From Marinobacterium mangrovicola (GTDB taxonomy: Bacteria > Pseudomonadota > Gammaproteobacteria > Pseudomonadales > Balneatricaceae), in the NCBI RefSeq assembly GCF_004339595.1, contig NZ_SMFU01000012.1, positions 1 through 64,000 of the forward strand: a stretch of 64,000 bases of DNA, in the 5' to 3' direction. This document shows positions 1 to 8,323 of the stretch, piece by piece. The notes beneath the pieces were generated by a model that was given only the letters and a program-made list of their open reading frames with translations, was not told the origin of the DNA and did not search any database. Position 1 is the first letter of the stretch. Every line of letters begins with the position of its first letter. The position numbers were made by a program, and so were the translations under genes.

Positions 1-60
1 TTGGAAAACCGCCTCGCTGGTCGTCTGCAGCCCCGAAGGGTGTGTCGTCTCAAGCGAGGA

Positions 61-93
61 GGCGCATTCTACAGACCTGCCGGAGGGAGTCAA
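61..93 (-). promoter_or_regulatory. Strong sigma-70 promoter of rRNA/tRNA type, reading leftward out of the window
   Basis: On the minus strand a -35 element TTGACT (88-93) is followed after 16 bases by TAGAAT (66-71) and the GC-rich discriminator GCGCC (61-65). This combination is typical of stringently controlled rRNA and tRNA promoters. A perfect 13-bp A+T-rich inverted repeat (95-107 with 112-124) abuts the -35 element where an UP element would lie. The expected transcript would start near position 58 and leave the window. It begins with sequence that can fold (CTCGCT near 55 pairs with AGCGAG near 15). The gene driven is outside the window, so an rRNA or tRNA operon is an inference. Confidence 0.6.
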
Positions 94-134
94 CAACCTT
101 TTTGAAAAAACTTTCAAAAAGGTTAAAACAACAA

Positions 135-170
135 AAAACGGCCGGATCCTGAAAGGAATCCGGCCGTTTT
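135..170. terminator. Bidirectional Rho-independent terminator after tatC
   Basis: CGGCCGGAT (139-147) pairs with ATCCGGCCG (158-166) around a 10-base loop. The stem is flanked by an A run on the left and a T run on the right, so it can work in either direction. It lies just downstream of the leftward tatC gene and also insulates the leftward promoter at 61-93. Confidence 0.8.
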
Positions 171-191
171 CTCAATCTGCCTTTTAAGCGA

Positions 192-953
192 TCAGCTATC
201 AGCTTCCGGTTCCGTTTCGCCCTGGGGACGACGACCTGTGAAGCGGGCCATCAACAAGCCCAGCTCAAACAGCAACCACATGGGACCTGCAAGCAGACTC
301 TGGGAAATCACATCCGGAGGAGTCAGCAGCATACCCACAACAAAACAGCCAACAATCACGTAAGCGCGCTTCGATGCCAGGGACTTCACGTCGGTAATAC
401 CGGACCAAACCATCAACAGAGTGGCGATGGGGATTTCAAAAACGATACCGAACGCGAAGAACAGCTTGAGCACGAAGTTCAGATAGCTGCTGATATCGGT
501 CATCATGGCCACGTTTTCCGGCCCGGTACTGGTAAAGAAACCAAAGATCAGCGGAAAGACCACAAAGTAAGCGAACGCTATGCCTGCATAGAACAGCAGA
601 ATACTGGAGAGCAGCAGCGGGATCGCAAGACGCTTTTCATGCTGATAGAGGCCGGGTGAGATAAACGCCCAGGCCTGATGCAGAAGAAAAGGAATTGCAA
701 TGAAGATCGCCGCCACCAGCGTCAGCTTGAACGGTGCGAAGAACGGTGAGGTTACATCCGTTGCGATCATACTGGTGCCTTCCGGCAGCAGTGCGGTCAA
801 CGGTGCAGACAGCCATTCGTAAAGATCGTTGGCGAAATAAAACAGTGCCAGAAAGATCAGGAGAACAAGAAAAACACTGTGCAGCAGTCGTTGGCGCAGC
901 TCGACCAGGTGCGAAATCAGCGGCTGCTCTGGATCATGGTGGGTGTCAGTCAT
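192..953 (-). CDS. tatC: Sec-independent protein translocase TatC (first copy)
   Basis: TatC is the polytopic inner-membrane subunit that recognises twin-arginine signal peptides and with TatB forms the receptor for folded substrates. The 253-residue product has the family length, about six membrane segments, the N-terminal HLVELRQRL motif (residues 15-23) and the conserved SPFFAPFKL stretch. The start overlaps the end of tatB by 8 bases, so the two genes are probably translationally coupled. A paralogous, strongly similar tatC lies at 63454-64000. A terminator follows at 135-170. Confidence 0.96.
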   Translation of the reverse strand: MTDTHHDPEQPLISHLVELRQRLLHSVFLVLLIFLALFYFANDLYEWLSAPLTALLPEGTSMIATDVTSPFFAPFKLTLVAAIFIAIPFLLHQAWAFISPGLYQHEKRLAIPLLLSSILLFYAGIAFAYFVVFPLIFGFFTSTGPENVAMMTDISSYLNFVLKLFFAFGIVFEIPIATLLMVWSGITDVKSLASKRAYVIVGCFVVGMLLTPPDVISQSLLAGPMWLLFELGLLMARFTGRRPQGETEPEADS

Positions 954-1314
954 CGGCGGGGGACTTCTTCACGCTATTCGCTTGTTCGGCATCATCGCCT
1001 GTTGATTTCGCTTCAGGAGCGGACTGGCCAGAGGTGGCTGACGCTGACTTGGTCTCTGCCTCATTAAAGGCGAACGGCTTGCGCATCTCCGCCAGCTCTT
1101 CGTCGAGCTTTTCTTTTTCCATGGCGGTGGTGCGCCGCAGCTCCTCAACACGCAGCTCTTCGTTGATCTCGCGCTGAATGTTGTTAACGGAGCGGCGAAT
1201 ACGACCCAGCCAAAGGCCACAGGTTTTAGCTGCCAGCGGTAGCTTCTCGGGCCCAAGCACCAGCAGGGCCACTACACCTATTACCAGCAGCTCGGCAAAG
1301 CCGATATCAAACAT
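946..1314 (-). CDS. tatB: Sec-independent protein translocase TatB (first copy)
   Basis: TatB is a single-span membrane protein that partners TatC in twin-arginine signal recognition. The 122-residue product starts with the membrane helix (about residues 5-21), contains the family motif VLGPEKLP, then an amphipathic helix and a charged, low-complexity tail. It lies 9 bases after tatA and overlaps tatC. The second copy at 63101 shares the segment [11 protein letters not shown], showing that the two are closely related paralogs. Confidence 0.95.
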   Translation of the reverse strand: MFDIGFAELLVIGVVALLVLGPEKLPLAAKTCGLWLGRIRRSVNNIQREINEELRVEELRRTTAMEKEKLDEELAEMRKPFAFNEAETKSASATSGQSAPEAKSTGDDAEQANSVKKSPADD

Positions 1315-1323
1315 GCGTCGGCC

Positions 1324-1578
1324 TTATTTGTCTTCAGACTTCTGCTCGGTTTTAGCTGCGGTCTGATTGTTGTCGGTAAAGTTTGCATCATCCTTATCAA
1401 GCGACTTCTTGGCCTCGTCCTGCTTCGCGGACTCATCGTCATTCATCGCCTTCTTGAAACCTTTCACCGCGCTGCCGACATCGCCGCCGAGGTTACGCAG
1501 TTTCTTGGTGCCGAACAGAAGGATGATAATTCCCAGTACGATTACCAGCTGCCAGATACTGATTCCACCAAAACCCAT
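1324..1578 (-). CDS. tatA: Sec-independent protein translocase TatA (first copy)
   Basis: TatA oligomerises to make the twin-arginine translocation pore. The 84-residue product has an N-terminal membrane helix (about 7-22), the hinge motif LFGTKKLR, an amphipathic helix with FKKAM and an acidic, lysine-rich tail. This matches TatA rather than TatB, which carries LGPEKLP. It sits 50 bases after hisE in the order hisI-hisE-tatABC seen in pseudomonads, so cotranscription is likely. The second TatA at 62835 shares the [10 protein letters not shown] segment. Confidence 0.95.
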   Translation of the reverse strand: MGFGGISIWQLVIVLGIIILLFGTKKLRNLGGDVGSAVKGFKKAMNDDESAKQDEAKKSLDKDDANFTDNNQTAAKTEQKSEDK

Positions 1579-1628
1579 AACTACTTCTCCACTGTCGAGC
1601 GGTTACTCGAACCTTGATAATTAAACCG

Positions 1629-1961
1629 TTACTTGTCTGTCCTGGAGGCTTTCTCTTCCAGCCCGGATAGATCGAAGCGGCGTGCCAGTTCGTTTAGCAC
1701 CGCTTCCGGTGTTTCACCGAGATGCGAGAGAGCAACCAATGAATGAAACCACAGGTCAGCGGTTTCATAAACCAAATCGCTGTTATCTCCGGACAGTTTT
1801 GCATCCTTGGCGGCCAGAATCGTTTCGGTCGCTTCTTCGCCGACTTTTTCCAGAATCTTGTTCAGCCCCTTGGCGTGCAGGCTGGCCACATAGGACGAAT
1901 CCGGTGCAGCCGATTTACGCTGTTCAAGCACTTCGCCAAGCTGCTTCAGAACATCACTCAT
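1629..1961 (-). CDS. hisE: Phosphoribosyl-ATP pyrophosphatase
   Basis: HisE hydrolyses phosphoribosyl-ATP to phosphoribosyl-AMP, the second step of histidine synthesis. The 110-residue product carries the MazG-like signature [14 protein letters not shown] and a downstream [11 protein letters not shown] helix. A longer open frame runs upstream to 2102, but it lies inside hisI. The ATG at 1961 gives the normal family length and the usual MSDVL-type N-terminus, so I chose it. It overlaps the end of hisI by 8 bases. HisE and HisI are separate proteins here, not fused as in enterobacteria. Confidence 0.95.
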   Translation of the reverse strand: MSDVLKQLGEVLEQRKSAAPDSSYVASLHAKGLNKILEKVGEEATETILAAKDAKLSGDNSDLVYETADLWFHSLVALSHLGETPEAVLNELARRFDLSGLEEKASRTDK

Positions 1962-2364
1962 GGTTACTACCCTGCTTGTCATAGATGGCGCTCGGATCTT
2001 TGCGAACCTCGTCGGTGACCTGCCACTCTCCCTGCTCATCGAGTTTACGATAAAAGCAGCTTTCGCGGCCGGTATGACAGGCGATGCCTCCAAGCTGCTC
2101 AACCTTAAGCAGAATCACATCGCCATCGCAGTCAAGACGCAGCTCATGGAGTTTCTGCACATGCCCGGACTCTTCGCCCTTGCGCCAGAGTTTAGCGCGG
2201 GAACGTGACCAGTAGATGGCGCGCTGCTCCTGATAGGTCAGCGACAGTGATTCTCGATTCATCCACGCAACCATCAGTATACGCCCGGTATTCACATCCT
2301 GAGCAATAGCTGGCACCAGACCCTTCTCGTCCCACTTGATCTCTTCCAGCCAGTCGTTATTCAT
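1954..2364 (-). CDS. hisI: Phosphoribosyl-AMP cyclohydrolase
   Basis: HisI opens the purine ring of phosphoribosyl-AMP in the third step of histidine synthesis and is a zinc- and magnesium-dependent cytoplasmic enzyme. The 136-residue product shows the LDCDGD metal-binding motif and the zinc-ligand region [11 protein letters not shown]. The ATG at 2364 fits the family N-terminus; the frame upstream to 2433 looks non-coding. The remaining his genes hisBHAF lie together at 55777-58607. Confidence 0.95.
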   Translation of the reverse strand: MNNDWLEEIKWDEKGLVPAIAQDVNTGRILMVAWMNRESLSLTYQEQRAIYWSRSRAKLWRKGEESGHVQKLHELRLDCDGDVILLKVEQLGGIACHTGRESCFYRKLDEQGEWQVTDEVRKDPSAIYDKQGSNHE

Positions 2365-2455
2365 CTGTTTTTCCGTGTCTCTGTCGTTCGCTGTGAACGG
2401 CGAAGGATAACCGATGATCCCAACCCCGACCACTATTCGTACAGTAGTGACAGCT

Positions 2456-4087
2456 TCAGCTACGCCAGAGCACTATCAATCCCAGTGCGCCGCTGAGCCA
2501 ACCATACCAGGGCAGCTGTTCAATCAGCACCTGGCCTTCCGGCAGCGCGCTCGCCACCCCAAAACCGAGCAGTACCGCAGCAGCCAGAAAACCTCGCCGG
2601 GTGCGTTGCCGGCCACTCTTATCCTTTTCGACCTGACGCTGCAGCAGTAACTGTTGTGTTTCATCCAGGCGGCGCATCTGCTGCAGGCTGTCATATACCA
2701 GCTGCGGCATATGCGGCAGCTTATCGAGCCAGTCCGGCGCCTGCTGCTTCATCTTTCTATAGACCGCCTTCACCCCCATCCGTTCGCGCATCCACTTCTC
2801 GAGGAACGGCTTAGCGGTCTTCCACAGATCCAGATCAGGATAGAGCTGACGCCCAAGACCTTCGATATTGAGCAGGGTTTTCTGCAACAGCACCAGCTGC
2901 GGCTGCACCTCCATATTGAACCGTCGCGCCGTCTGGAACAGGCCCAGCAGTACCATGCCGAAGGAGATATCTTTCAGTGGCTTCTCGAAGATTGGCTCAC
3001 AGACACTGCGGATCGCCGTTTCGAATGCGTTCACATTGGTATTCGCCGGTACCCAACCGGAGTCGATATGCAGCTGGGCCACCTGACGATAGTCACGCTT
3101 GAAGAACGCCAGGATATTGCGCGCCAGATAGCTCTGATCTTCCGGCGACAGCGCACCGATAATACCGAAATCGATGGCGATATAGCGTGGGTTATCCGGG
3201 TCTTCGCAGGCCACAAAGATGTTGCCCGGGTGCATATCCGCGTGAAAGAAGCTGTCACGGAACACCTGGGTAAAGAAGATCTCCACACCCCGCTCCGCCA
3301 GCAATTTCATATCCACATCACGCTGCTTAAGCTGTTCCACATCGGCCACCGGCACACCGTAGATCCGCTCCATCACCAGCACCTGCTGGCGGGTCAGATC
3401 CCAGAACACCTCCGGCACATAAAGCATTTCCGAGCCTTCAAAGTTGCGTCGCAGCTGAGAACCGTTGGCCGCCTCCTTACGCAGGTCCAGTTCATCGAAG
3501 ATGGTCTGTTCATACTCGTTAACCACCTCGACCGGACGCAGGCGGCGCCCTTCAACCCAGAGTTTTTGCACCAGGTGCGCCAGCATGTAGAGAAGCCCCA
3601 CGTCCTGACGAATCACCGAGGATATGCCCGGGCGGATCACCTTAACGACCACTTCCTGTCCGTTATGCAGGCGTGCGCCATGTACCTGGGCTACCGAGGC
3701 TGACGCGATGGGGTCGACCCGAAATTCGGCGAACAGCTCTCCCACCGGCTTGCCCAGAGAACGCTCAATGATCTCCCGCGCCTGCTCACTGGCAAAGGGC
3801 GGCACCCGATCCTGCAGACGAGCCAGTTCCACCGCGAGGTCATCCGGTAAAAGATCACGCCGCGTCGACAGCATCTGACCAAATTTGATAAACACAGGCC
3901 CCAGGGCTTCGAGTGCGAGACGCAGGCGCTCACCACGAGGAGCTCGCGCACGGATAAACCAGCGCGACGGCAGAAACAGCAGGAAGAAACGCAGATAACG
4001 CGGTATCGGCGCTTCCTGAATAAAGGTGTCTAGACGGTAGAGCGCGATGACGCGCGCGATCCTGATCAGGCGAAAAACGGTTCGCAC
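2456..4087 (-). CDS. ubiB: UbiB, ABC1-family atypical kinase/ATPase for ubiquinone synthesis
   Basis: UbiB is an atypical protein-kinase-like ATPase needed for ubiquinone biosynthesis and is held at the inner membrane. The 543-residue product has the family's KFGQ motif (68-71), the alanine-rich nucleotide loop ASASVAQVH, catalytic-loop sequence HADMHPGN, the metal-binding IDFG, and two C-terminal hydrophobic helices (about 497-515 and 525-541). It lies 91 bases upstream of hisI on the same strand, as in Pseudomonas. ubiC and ubiA of the same pathway are at 38526-40008. Confidence 0.95.
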   Translation of the reverse strand: MRTVFRLIRIARVIALYRLDTFIQEAPIPRYLRFFLLFLPSRWFIRARAPRGERLRLALEALGPVFIKFGQMLSTRRDLLPDDLAVELARLQDRVPPFASEQAREIIERSLGKPVGELFAEFRVDPIASASVAQVHGARLHNGQEVVVKVIRPGISSVIRQDVGLLYMLAHLVQKLWVEGRRLRPVEVVNEYEQTIFDELDLRKEAANGSQLRRNFEGSEMLYVPEVFWDLTRQQVLVMERIYGVPVADVEQLKQRDVDMKLLAERGVEIFFTQVFRDSFFHADMHPGNIFVACEDPDNPRYIAIDFGIIGALSPEDQSYLARNILAFFKRDYRQVAQLHIDSGWVPANTNVNAFETAIRSVCEPIFEKPLKDISFGMVLLGLFQTARRFNMEVQPQLVLLQKTLLNIEGLGRQLYPDLDLWKTAKPFLEKWMRERMGVKAVYRKMKQQAPDWLDKLPHMPQLVYDSLQQMRRLDETQQLLLQRQVEKDKSGRQRTRRGFLAAAVLLGFGVASALPEGQVLIEQLPWYGWLSGALGLIVLWRS

Positions 4088-4149
4088 GAAGAAAACTCCG
4101 GTAAAGGCGAAAAACGAAGGGGATTATCCAACACCCGGGGTGGTCCAGG

Positions 4150-5760
4150 CTAATCGATCGACTCAACGACCTGATTACGCCCCCTTTCCTTGGCTTGATA
4201 AAGGGCGGTATCCGCCCGGGAAAACAGCGATTCAGGCAGATCCCCGGTGTGAACCTCTGCCACGCCCAGCGATATTGTCACCCGCACAGGCTCTCCGCGA
4301 AAGTTAAAAGGACTCGCGGCAACCGCTTCACAGAGTTTCTCCGCCGCTGCTCTCGCATCCGACAGTCCGGTGGAGGGAAACACAACGACAAACTCTTCAC
4401 CGCCGTAGCGGGCGATAAAATCGCTGCTTCTGAGATTTTTCTGCAGTACCTTGGCGACCAGACGAAGAACCTTATCTCCTGCCAGGTGGCCATACTGGTC
4501 ATTAATCATCTTGAAGCGATCGAGATCGATAACGGCGACCGAAAATTCGGTGACATAACGATCCCAGCGCTGCAGCTCCGCCGCGATACGATCATCATAG
4601 GCCGCACGGTTGGGCATTCCGGTAAGCGGATCGGTGCGTGCTCGCAGCTGCTCCTCTTCCATACGGGATTTCACCCGACCGGTCTCGACCTCCATCTGAT
4701 CGACTTTCTCAAGCAGCGACTGATAGCGCAGCTGCATGCGCTGCTCTCGGGCGATCTCCTGCTCCCGAAACTCATCCATGGTCTGCACAATCGAGGACAG
4801 CTGCTGCGAAACTTCCCGCTTCAGCTCGGCTAACTCAGTGGAGGTACGAACGCTCTGGTGCAATCGATCGACATCATCCCGTACCCTGACGTCCATCGCC
4901 TGCTGGGCAGCGAAAGCGCCTCCCTCCTCGGCATGGCTCTGGGTCAGGAAATCCTGAACATACGCCAGCTGCTCGTTGAGGTTCAGCAGGTAATGCTCAA
5001 ACTCTTCATGTTCAATACCGGTCGACAGCCTCGCGAGCTGAACCAGCTCCGCCATCACTTCCGGTATGTCCGCGGTTTTAACGCCCTGCTCCACCCGCTC
5101 GATCAGCTTGCGTGCCAGTGCGATCCCCGAGGACTCAACATTGAGGGCCTCAATCAACTGCAGCATTTCCGCTGCCACACGGCTTTCCAGCAGTTCGAAG
5201 TCGATATCCGATACATCCTGCCTGTCGCTCAGTGCATAAGCACCGTCAGCCGTTTCGGGTAGCAGACCTTTCTGCAGTTCTACGATTTCAAGTAGCAGCG
5301 TGGAGAGTTTATGGAGGTGCAGCGTCGCTTCGGGAATCCGCCGCTCAGTACTCTTTAGGACATTGATAAACGGTTCGCTATCGCTGAGCTTGCGCAACTG
5401 CCCAAGCCAGCGTTCCAGCCCTGCCCGCAGCTCCCGGGCAACCGAGGAACGCTGACCCTCGAGGAGATTGACCTGTTTTTCGATCTGTCGAAAAGTCCGG
5501 TCAATACGCTGATCCTGATTATTGGCTGAAAGCCGTTCGCTAAGCTGCAACAGCTCCTGGTCGAGAGCAGGCACCTGCCCTTTGAGGCCTTGCGCTAGCT
5601 GAGTCGCCAGCCATTGACCACGTTGCTCAGCCTGCTCCTTCGACTGGGTAAGCTGCGCGTAGTCTTTAGCCAGCGCCTCGTATTTCTCTTTCCAACCGTC
5701 CTGCTCTGAAGTCACCGAGCTGCTCCAATTTAAAACGACCGCCGCCGCCAGTCCCAACAA
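4150..5760 (-). CDS. Diguanylate cyclase with coiled-coil N-terminal region
   Basis: The C-terminal third is a GGDEF domain with an intact GGEEF active site (about residues 453-457) and the RxxD inhibitory site (RSSD) five residues before it, so it should make cyclic di-GMP and be product-inhibited. The first 350 residues are mostly charged heptad-like helices after a short hydrophobic N-terminus. Synteny suggests an orthologue of Pseudomonas PA5487 (DgcH). The start is unusual: a stop codon lies two codons before the only usable start, TTG at 5760, and no in-frame ATG occurs for about 190 codons. An ATG at 5779 is out of frame by one base, so a small indel in the leader is possible. Confidence 0.88.
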   Translation of the reverse strand: MLGLAAAVVLNWSSSVTSEQDGWKEKYEALAKDYAQLTQSKEQAEQRGQWLATQLAQGLKGQVPALDQELLQLSERLSANNQDQRIDRTFRQIEKQVNLLEGQRSSVARELRAGLERWLGQLRKLSDSEPFINVLKSTERRIPEATLHLHKLSTLLLEIVELQKGLLPETADGAYALSDRQDVSDIDFELLESRVAAEMLQLIEALNVESSGIALARKLIERVEQGVKTADIPEVMAELVQLARLSTGIEHEEFEHYLLNLNEQLAYVQDFLTQSHAEEGGAFAAQQAMDVRVRDDVDRLHQSVRTSTELAELKREVSQQLSSIVQTMDEFREQEIAREQRMQLRYQSLLEKVDQMEVETGRVKSRMEEEQLRARTDPLTGMPNRAAYDDRIAAELQRWDRYVTEFSVAVIDLDRFKMINDQYGHLAGDKVLRLVAKVLQKNLRSSDFIARYGGEEFVVVFPSTGLSDARAAAEKLCEAVAASPFNFRGEPVRVTISLGVAEVHTGDLPESLFSRADTALYQAKERGRNQVVESID

Positions 5761-5790
5761 CGCTCAAGCAATATATCATGGCGACTTTGT

Positions 5791-5826
5791 AGAAAAGAAA
5801 AAACCGCTCACAAAGGAGCGGTTTTC
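5791..5826 (-). terminator. Rho-independent terminator of dsbA
   Basis: AAACCGCTC (5801-5809) pairs with GAGCGGTTT (5816-5824). On the minus strand the stem is followed by a T-rich run, so it ends dsbA transcription just before the diguanylate cyclase gene, which therefore needs its own promoter in about 40 bases. Confidence 0.8.
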
Positions 5827-5853
5827 TGCGTTGGATCAGTGCTCGAAAAGCGT

Positions 5854-6477
5854 TTAATCGCGCTCTTTGTTCACCAAGTAGTCAACAACTTTCAGCATCT
5901 GCTCATGGCCACCGGCACTACCCGCTGTGATCAGGTATTTGCCATCAACGATCATGGAAGGAACACCTTCAATCTGGTAGCCGCGTGCTTTAGATTCGCC
6001 CTGCTTCAACTTCATGTTGACCGCGAAGGAGTCGTACTGCTTGCGGAATTCATCCGGATCTACGCCGTAATCTGCGTAGAAATCGGCCAGATCATCCACA
6101 GAGCGCATACGTTTGCGCTGCAGGTGAATCGCGTCGAACATCGCCTTGTGGGTTTCGTCGACCTTACCGAGCAGCTCGGCAGCGTAGTAAGCGCGCGCCA
6201 GCGGCTCCCAGCTGCGACCGAACACCACAGGAATAGTGACCAGCTTCACATCTTCAGGCTGTTCCGCCTTCCAGTGCTCAAGCAGCGGTTCGAAGTTGTT
6301 ACAGTGCGGACAGAGGTAACCGAACATCTCGACCACTTCCACCACGCCATCATCAGTACTGGTCGGAACCGGCTGTGCCAGCCGCTTGTACTGAACACCT
6401 TCCTGGTAAGCTGGGTCAGCTGCCCAGGCGGTAATAGAGAAACAAGCCGCAACAATCGCAAGCACCCATTTCTTCAT
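5854..6477 (-). CDS. dsbA: Periplasmic thiol:disulfide interchange protein DsbA
   Basis: DsbA oxidises cysteines of exported proteins in the periplasm. The 207-residue product has a cleavable signal peptide (AWA/AD near 19-20), the thioredoxin-fold active site CPHC (56-59) and the cis-proline loop EGVPSM. Its neighbours, cytochrome c4 upstream and a GGDEF gene downstream, match the Pseudomonas PA5487-PA5490 order. The cysteine-rich secreted protein at 22019 could be a client, but that is only inference. Confidence 0.95.
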   Translation of the reverse strand: MKKWVLAIVAACFSITAWAADPAYQEGVQYKRLAQPVPTSTDDGVVEVVEMFGYLCPHCNNFEPLLEHWKAEQPEDVKLVTIPVVFGRSWEPLARAYYAAELLGKVDETHKAMFDAIHLQRKRMRSVDDLADFYADYGVDPDEFRKQYDSFAVNMKLKQGESKARGYQIEGVPSMIVDGKYLITAGSAGGHEQMLKVVDYLVNKERD

Positions 6478-6569
6478 AAGTCATGATCTCCGGTTAGAAA
6501 AGCTTGAAAGCAAAGACTGACATCGGCGACATAAGTTCCCCAGCCTTTAACTTCCAGTACTTTTCTTGC

Positions 6570-6605
6570 AGTAAGAAAGAGCTAAGGCAGCCGAAGCTGC
6601 CTTAG
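6570..6605 (-). terminator. Rho-independent terminator of the cytochrome c4 gene
   Basis: CTAAGGCAGC (6582-6591) pairs perfectly with GCTGCCTTAG (6596-6605) around a four-base loop. On the minus strand it is followed by CTCTTTCTTA, a T-rich tract. It lies just beyond the cytochrome gene and upstream of dsbA. Confidence 0.8.
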
Positions 6606-6636
6606 TGTAAATGCCGAATGCTGACCAAGCTATTAA

Positions 6637-7239
6637 TCAGTGCAGGCCCTGAACGTACTGGGAAACGGCTTTCATTTCCTCTTCGTTCAGCTTAACAGCG
6701 ATATCCTGCATCATGCCGGACGGGTCGTTGTTGCGCTCGCCCGATGCAAACTTGTTCAGGCTGCTTTCAACATAAGTGGCGTGCTGACCGCTCAGGGACG
6801 GGAAGCCAGCCGCATTGTTGCCTTTACCGTTCGGAGAATGGCATGCGGTGCAGGCGGCTACGCCCTTATCGGCGATACCGGCACGGTAGATCTCCTGACC
6901 TGCCGCTACCTGATCAGCTGCTGCCTGACCGATCTGAACATTCTGGCTTGCAAAGTAGGCAGCGATGTCTGCCAGGTCCTGCTCGCTCATGGCATCCAGC
7001 ATACCGGTCATTTCGACCACGGTACGCGCACCACCCTTGATATCGTTCAACTGCTTGAGCAGATAATTTTCGTTCTGCCCGGCCAGTTTCGGAAAGTTGG
7101 GTGCAGGACTGTTGCCGTCAGCGCCGTGGCATGCAGCACAGACTGCGACTTTCTGCTGACCTGCCGCTGCATCGCCTGCCGCATGGGCAACGCCGGTGAT
7201 ACCGAGGCTTACCAGTAAACTGATCAGAATTTTGTTCAT
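6637..7239 (-). CDS. Dihaem cytochrome c4
   Basis: Cytochrome c4 is a periplasmic dihaem electron carrier that feeds terminal oxidases. The 200-residue product has a signal peptide ending at AHA/AGD (20/21) and two haem-binding sites, CAACH (34-38) and CTACH (130-134), in two homologous halves, with methionine-rich segments after each as likely axial ligands. Length and architecture match the family. It is the orthologue of the Pseudomonas cc4 gene by position next to dsbA and engB. Confidence 0.93.
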   Translation of the reverse strand: MNKILISLLVSLGITGVAHAAGDAAAGQQKVAVCAACHGADGNSPAPNFPKLAGQNENYLLKQLNDIKGGARTVVEMTGMLDAMSEQDLADIAAYFASQNVQIGQAAADQVAAGQEIYRAGIADKGVAACTACHSPNGKGNNAAGFPSLSGQHATYVESSLNKFASGERNNDPSGMMQDIAVKLNEEEMKAVSQYVQGLH

Positions 7240-7275
7240 GGATTAACCCAGACCCCTGTAAGACAAATTGTGTTA

Positions 7276-7302
7276 GTTTTCGCCGGTAATTTCGGCGAAA
7301 AC
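7276..7302. promoter_or_regulatory. Perfect 10-bp inverted repeat between cytochrome c4 gene and engB
   Basis: GTTTTCGCCG (7276-7285) and CGGCGAAAAC (7293-7302) are perfect inverted copies separated by GTAATTT. The element lies 37 bases upstream of the cytochrome gene and about 125 upstream of engB in a divergent gap. It has no T tract on either side, so it looks more like an operator or leader stem than a terminator. Confidence 0.45.
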
Positions 7303-7428
7303 ATCCATAGTCGTGTTATCCCTGACTGGAGCGCAAGCCAGATCGCGGGTAAAATTGGCGGCATTATAAACCAATAACCCTACAAACTGGAACGTATATG
7401 TTCGTAGGGGGCGAGACAGCGAATCCAA

Positions 7429-8058
7429 ATGTCCTCCACCGAACCAGTCATCCGTTACAACTCCGCACGCTACCTCACCAGCGCATCCAAACTCAATCAG
7501 TGCCCGGAAGATGAGGGTGCCGAAGTCGCCTTCGCCGGACGTTCAAACGCAGGCAAGTCCAGCGCCATTAACGCGCTGACTCATCAGGGGCAGCTGGCAC
7601 GCGTTTCGAAGACACCCGGGCGCACCCAGCTGATCAATTTTTTCGATTTGAACATTGAGGGAATGCGCCTGGTCGACCTGCCGGGTTACGGTTACGCCAA
7701 AGTACCGATCGCCCTGAAACAGCACTGGCAGAAGCATCTCGACGCTTATCTGCAGCACCGTGAATGCCTCCGCGGCGTGGTGCTGGTGATGGATATCCGC
7801 CATCCGATGAAAGAGTTCGATGAGATGATGGTGAACTGGTGCGAGGCCACCGGTGTGCCCCTGCATGTACTACTGACCAAGGCTGACAAGCTGAAGAAAG
7901 GGCCAGCACAAAGCACCCTGCTGTCGCTGAGAAAATCGCTCAAGGAAGCGCTGGGCGACAAGGTCTCTGTGCAGACCTTTTCATCGCTGAAAAAGAGTGG
8001 CGTTGACCAGTTGAGAGAGCGCCTGGACAGCTGGTTTCTGCCCGACGAGGCCGAATAA
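7429..8058 (+). CDS. engB: Ribosome biogenesis GTPase EngB (YihA/YsxC)
   Basis: EngB is a small GTPase needed for assembly of the large ribosomal subunit. The 209-residue product has G1 GRSNAGKS (37-44), G3 [10 protein letters not shown] and G4 TKAD, all as in the family. It is transcribed toward polA, as in Pseudomonas and E. coli, and that convergent gap holds small RNA genes in both groups. The start ATG at 7429 has only a weak ribosome-binding site. Confidence 0.95.
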   Translation: MSSTEPVIRYNSARYLTSASKLNQCPEDEGAEVAFAGRSNAGKSSAINALTHQGQLARVSKTPGRTQLINFFDLNIEGMRLVDLPGYGYAKVPIALKQHWQKHLDAYLQHRECLRGVVLVMDIRHPMKEFDEMMVNWCEATGVPLHVLLTKADKLKKGPAQSTLLSLRKSLKEALGDKVSVQTFSSLKKSGVDQLRERLDSWFLPDEAE

Positions 8059-8061
8059 AAA

Positions 8062-8100
8062 CAGCGCTTCGGCTGATTCAGATCAATCAGCCAATCGCTG
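8062..8100 (+). other. Stem-loop directly after engB
   Basis: GGCTGATT (8071-8078) pairs with AATCAGCC (8085-8092), and an outer CAGCG (8062-8066) pairs with CGCTG (8096-8100). No T tract follows on the plus strand. It may end or protect the engB mRNA. Confidence 0.4.
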
Positions 8101-8133
8101 ATCGGGCCAACCTGAATTTCAAACAGTCTCAGA

Positions 8134-8179
8134 TAAAAGAAAACCCCGGAACCGTGAAGGGGAAGAACGGTGCCGGGGT
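8134..8179 (-). terminator. Rho-independent terminator of the candidate sRNA
   Basis: On the minus strand ACCCCGG-CACCGT (8167-8179) pairs with ACGGTTCCGGGGT (8143-8155) with one mismatch, and the stem is followed by TTTTCTTTT (8135-8143). This is a strong intrinsic terminator facing away from polA. Confidence 0.85.
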
Positions 8180-8246
8180 CAGTCGATTTGTCATGACAGG
8201 GAAGCCACTTTTCTAACTCGCTACGTCCTGAACTCGCGCGACTTCC
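8135..8246 (-). ncRNA. Candidate ErsA/Spot 42-like small RNA between polA and engB
   Basis: A sigma-E/AlgU-type promoter (8253-8279) is followed after six bases by a predicted transcript start at G8246. About 112 bases later a strong Rho-independent terminator ends the transcript. The first seven bases (8240-8246) can pair with 8200-8206 to form a 5' stem, which supports this start. The terminator loop is pyrimidine-rich (TTCTTCCCCTTC), a plausible seed for ribosome-binding sites. In Pseudomonas the AlgU-dependent sRNA ErsA lies in this same polA-engB gap, and Spot 42 does in enterobacteria. Homology by primary sequence was not tested; the call rests on position, promoter class and terminator. 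Confidence 0.7.
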
Positions 8247-8252
8247 AATTAC

Positions 8253-8279
8253 TGAGAGCGTGCAGCGACAGTAAAGTTC
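8253..8279 (-). promoter_or_regulatory. Sigma-E/AlgU-type promoter
   Basis: On the minus strand GAACTT (8274-8279) is followed after exactly 16 bases by TCTCA (8253-8257). The known consensus for sigma-E/AlgU promoters is GAACTT-N16/17-TCTGA, so only one base differs. It lies just downstream of the polA stop codon and reads into the sRNA. Confidence 0.7.
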
Positions 8280-8323
8280 CGCCGCTGATCAAAAAATTGA
8301 TAAATTTGTTCAAAAAACAGGCA

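Noticed and set aside
2654..3703. A 349-codon open frame on the plus strand
   Set aside because: Antisense to ubiB; no recognisable protein features and composition typical of a shadow frame.
8288..8301. FNR/Anr-like site ATCAAAAAATTGAT downstream of polA
   Set aside because: The half-sites point outward (ATCAA-N4-TTGAT) instead of TTGAT-N4-ATCAA, and the place between polA stop and the sRNA promoter is not typical; it is more likely an A+T-rich stem.
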